From assembly GCA_937894795.1 (NCBI GenBank), contig CALCQV010000168.1, positions 1 to 33,982 of the forward strand: DNA of 33,982 nt, given 5' to 3'. Under the pieces are notes generated by a model. The model was not told the DNA's origin, ran no database searches, and worked only from the letters and a program-made list of their open reading frames with translations. Made by a program: the position numbers and the translations under genes. This stretch comes from an uncultured Bacteroidales bacterium (GTDB lineage: Bacteria; Bacteroidota; Bacteroidia; Bacteroidales; Lentimicrobiaceae). This document shows positions 33,478 through 33,982 of the stretch, one piece after another (position 1 is the first letter of the stretch; each line of letters begins with the position of its first letter).

Positions 33478-33982
33478 TTGAATTGTTTGAAGGCTTGATA
33501 AACAGGCCATTAAATGATTTGCAGGGTGAAGATGTCATTCATACTCTGCTTGAGTTTTATGAGAAGTTGGCCAATTCAGATAATGATAGAAATACTATAC
33601 AAAAAAGTATTTTAAACCTTATAGATACCAGCCTCGGGCTAAAGCCGCCTGTTGTGATTCATAATTCAGGTTATATGATCAAGCTGTTTGCTTCAATTAA
33701 CGAGAACGACGAGATCAATAAAATCTGTTATGAATTAACCAGAAAGGTTCTGATTGCCAATGCACACTACTGGCGTGATACAACCTGTGTAGAGCAATGG
33801 CTGGCTGAAAGAAGTAAGCTGTTCAGTCCTCAGACACGCGAAAAGCTGGCTTCTATAGGTGCCGGTTACTTCAATAATATTGAACAACAAGCCCTTGATG
33901 CCCAGAACTGGAATGCATTGCAGGAAATACCTTCATTTAATGATGTTTCATTCCACCTAAGGCAGCTGCACCATTCATTCAG
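33471..33982 (+). CDS. N-terminal part of a larger protein, running off the right edge
   Basis: From the ATG at 33471 the frame is open for over 170 codons to the window end. The product (MVIELFEGLINRPLNDLQGEDVIHTLLEFY, then HNSGYMIKLFASINENDEINK and KVLIANAHYWRDTTCVEQWL) is helical with no signal peptide. The start overlaps the previous ORF's stop by seven bases. It could be a separate, coupled gene or the continuation of that ORF after a frameshift. I do not recognise a domain in this part; a link to PEP/pyruvate-binding proteins is a tentative memory-based guess. Only the N-terminal region is visible. Confidence 0.6.
   Translation, partial: MVIELFEGLINRPLNDLQGEDVIHTLLEFYEKLANSDNDRNTIQKSILNLIDTSLGLKPPVVIHNSGYMIKLFASINENDEINKICYELTRKVLIANAHYWRDTTCVEQWLAERSKLFSPQTREKLASIGAGYFNNIEQQALDAQNWNALQEIPSFNDVSFHLRQLHHSF

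Overview
The window looks like chromosome of an uncultured or environmental member of the Bacteroidota, probably class Bacteroidia. The evidence is type IX secretion C-terminal sorting domains on two proteins, an S46 dipeptidyl-peptidase, a TonB-dependent receptor paired with a surface-type lipoprotein, a DUF2027-Smr protein, and several upstream regions with the phylum-specific TAnnTTTG -7 promoter box instead of a sigma70 -10 box. There are no tRNA genes, insertion sequences, CRISPR arrays or phage genes. I see a largely housekeeping and envelope region with one unexplained DNA structure.

Layout. Positions 1-4.7 kb: a possible gene fragment at the left edge (-), ridA, a DPP11-type peptidase and a secreted GH18 protein (+). 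Positions 4.8-8.4 kb (-): a cobalamin-uptake unit made of a promoter, a B12 riboswitch, a BtuB-like TonB-dependent receptor and a BtuG-like beta-propeller lipoprotein. Positions 8.6-9.5 kb (+): PPK2. Positions 9.5-14.3 kb (-): a two-gene envelope operon (1015-aa TPR protein, then a plug-less beta-barrel protein). Positions 14.5-17.2 kb (-): a PCMD-like T9SS cargo protein, RNase P RNA with its own promoter and terminator, and a DUF2027-Smr protein. Positions 17.5-22.3 kb: a di-heme cytochrome c peroxidase lipoprotein, a flavodoxin, a coiled-coil envelope protein, a YD-repeat-like protein and an AlkD-like protein. Positions 22.3-23.15 kb have no long gene, but hold a 100-bp inverted array of eight 11-bp units and a 49-codon lysine-rich small ORF. 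Positions 23.15-29.8 kb: an NTF2-like secreted protein, a large hybrid histidine kinase with an SRPBCC gene upstream, a putative membrane or secreted HExxH metalloprotein, and a DUF4382 lipoprotein. Positions 30.0-33.1 kb (-): a likely operon of a flavin reductase-like protein, rlmN and a MATE transporter. Positions 33.2-34.0 kb (+): two overlapping ORFs running off the right edge.

How the parts connect. The clearest functional unit is the B12 locus, where riboswitch, receptor and lipoprotein predict cobalamin-repressed uptake. DPP11 and the GH18 protein fit extracellular polymer and peptide use. The most unusual items are the 11-bp-unit hairpin array at 22419-22518, a compensatory base-pair change in the conserved P4 helix of the RNase P RNA, the HExxH protein and the overlapping ORFs at the right edge. 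Promoter boxes that overlap the longest-ORF starts move two starts downstream (19307-20374 and 28136-28903).
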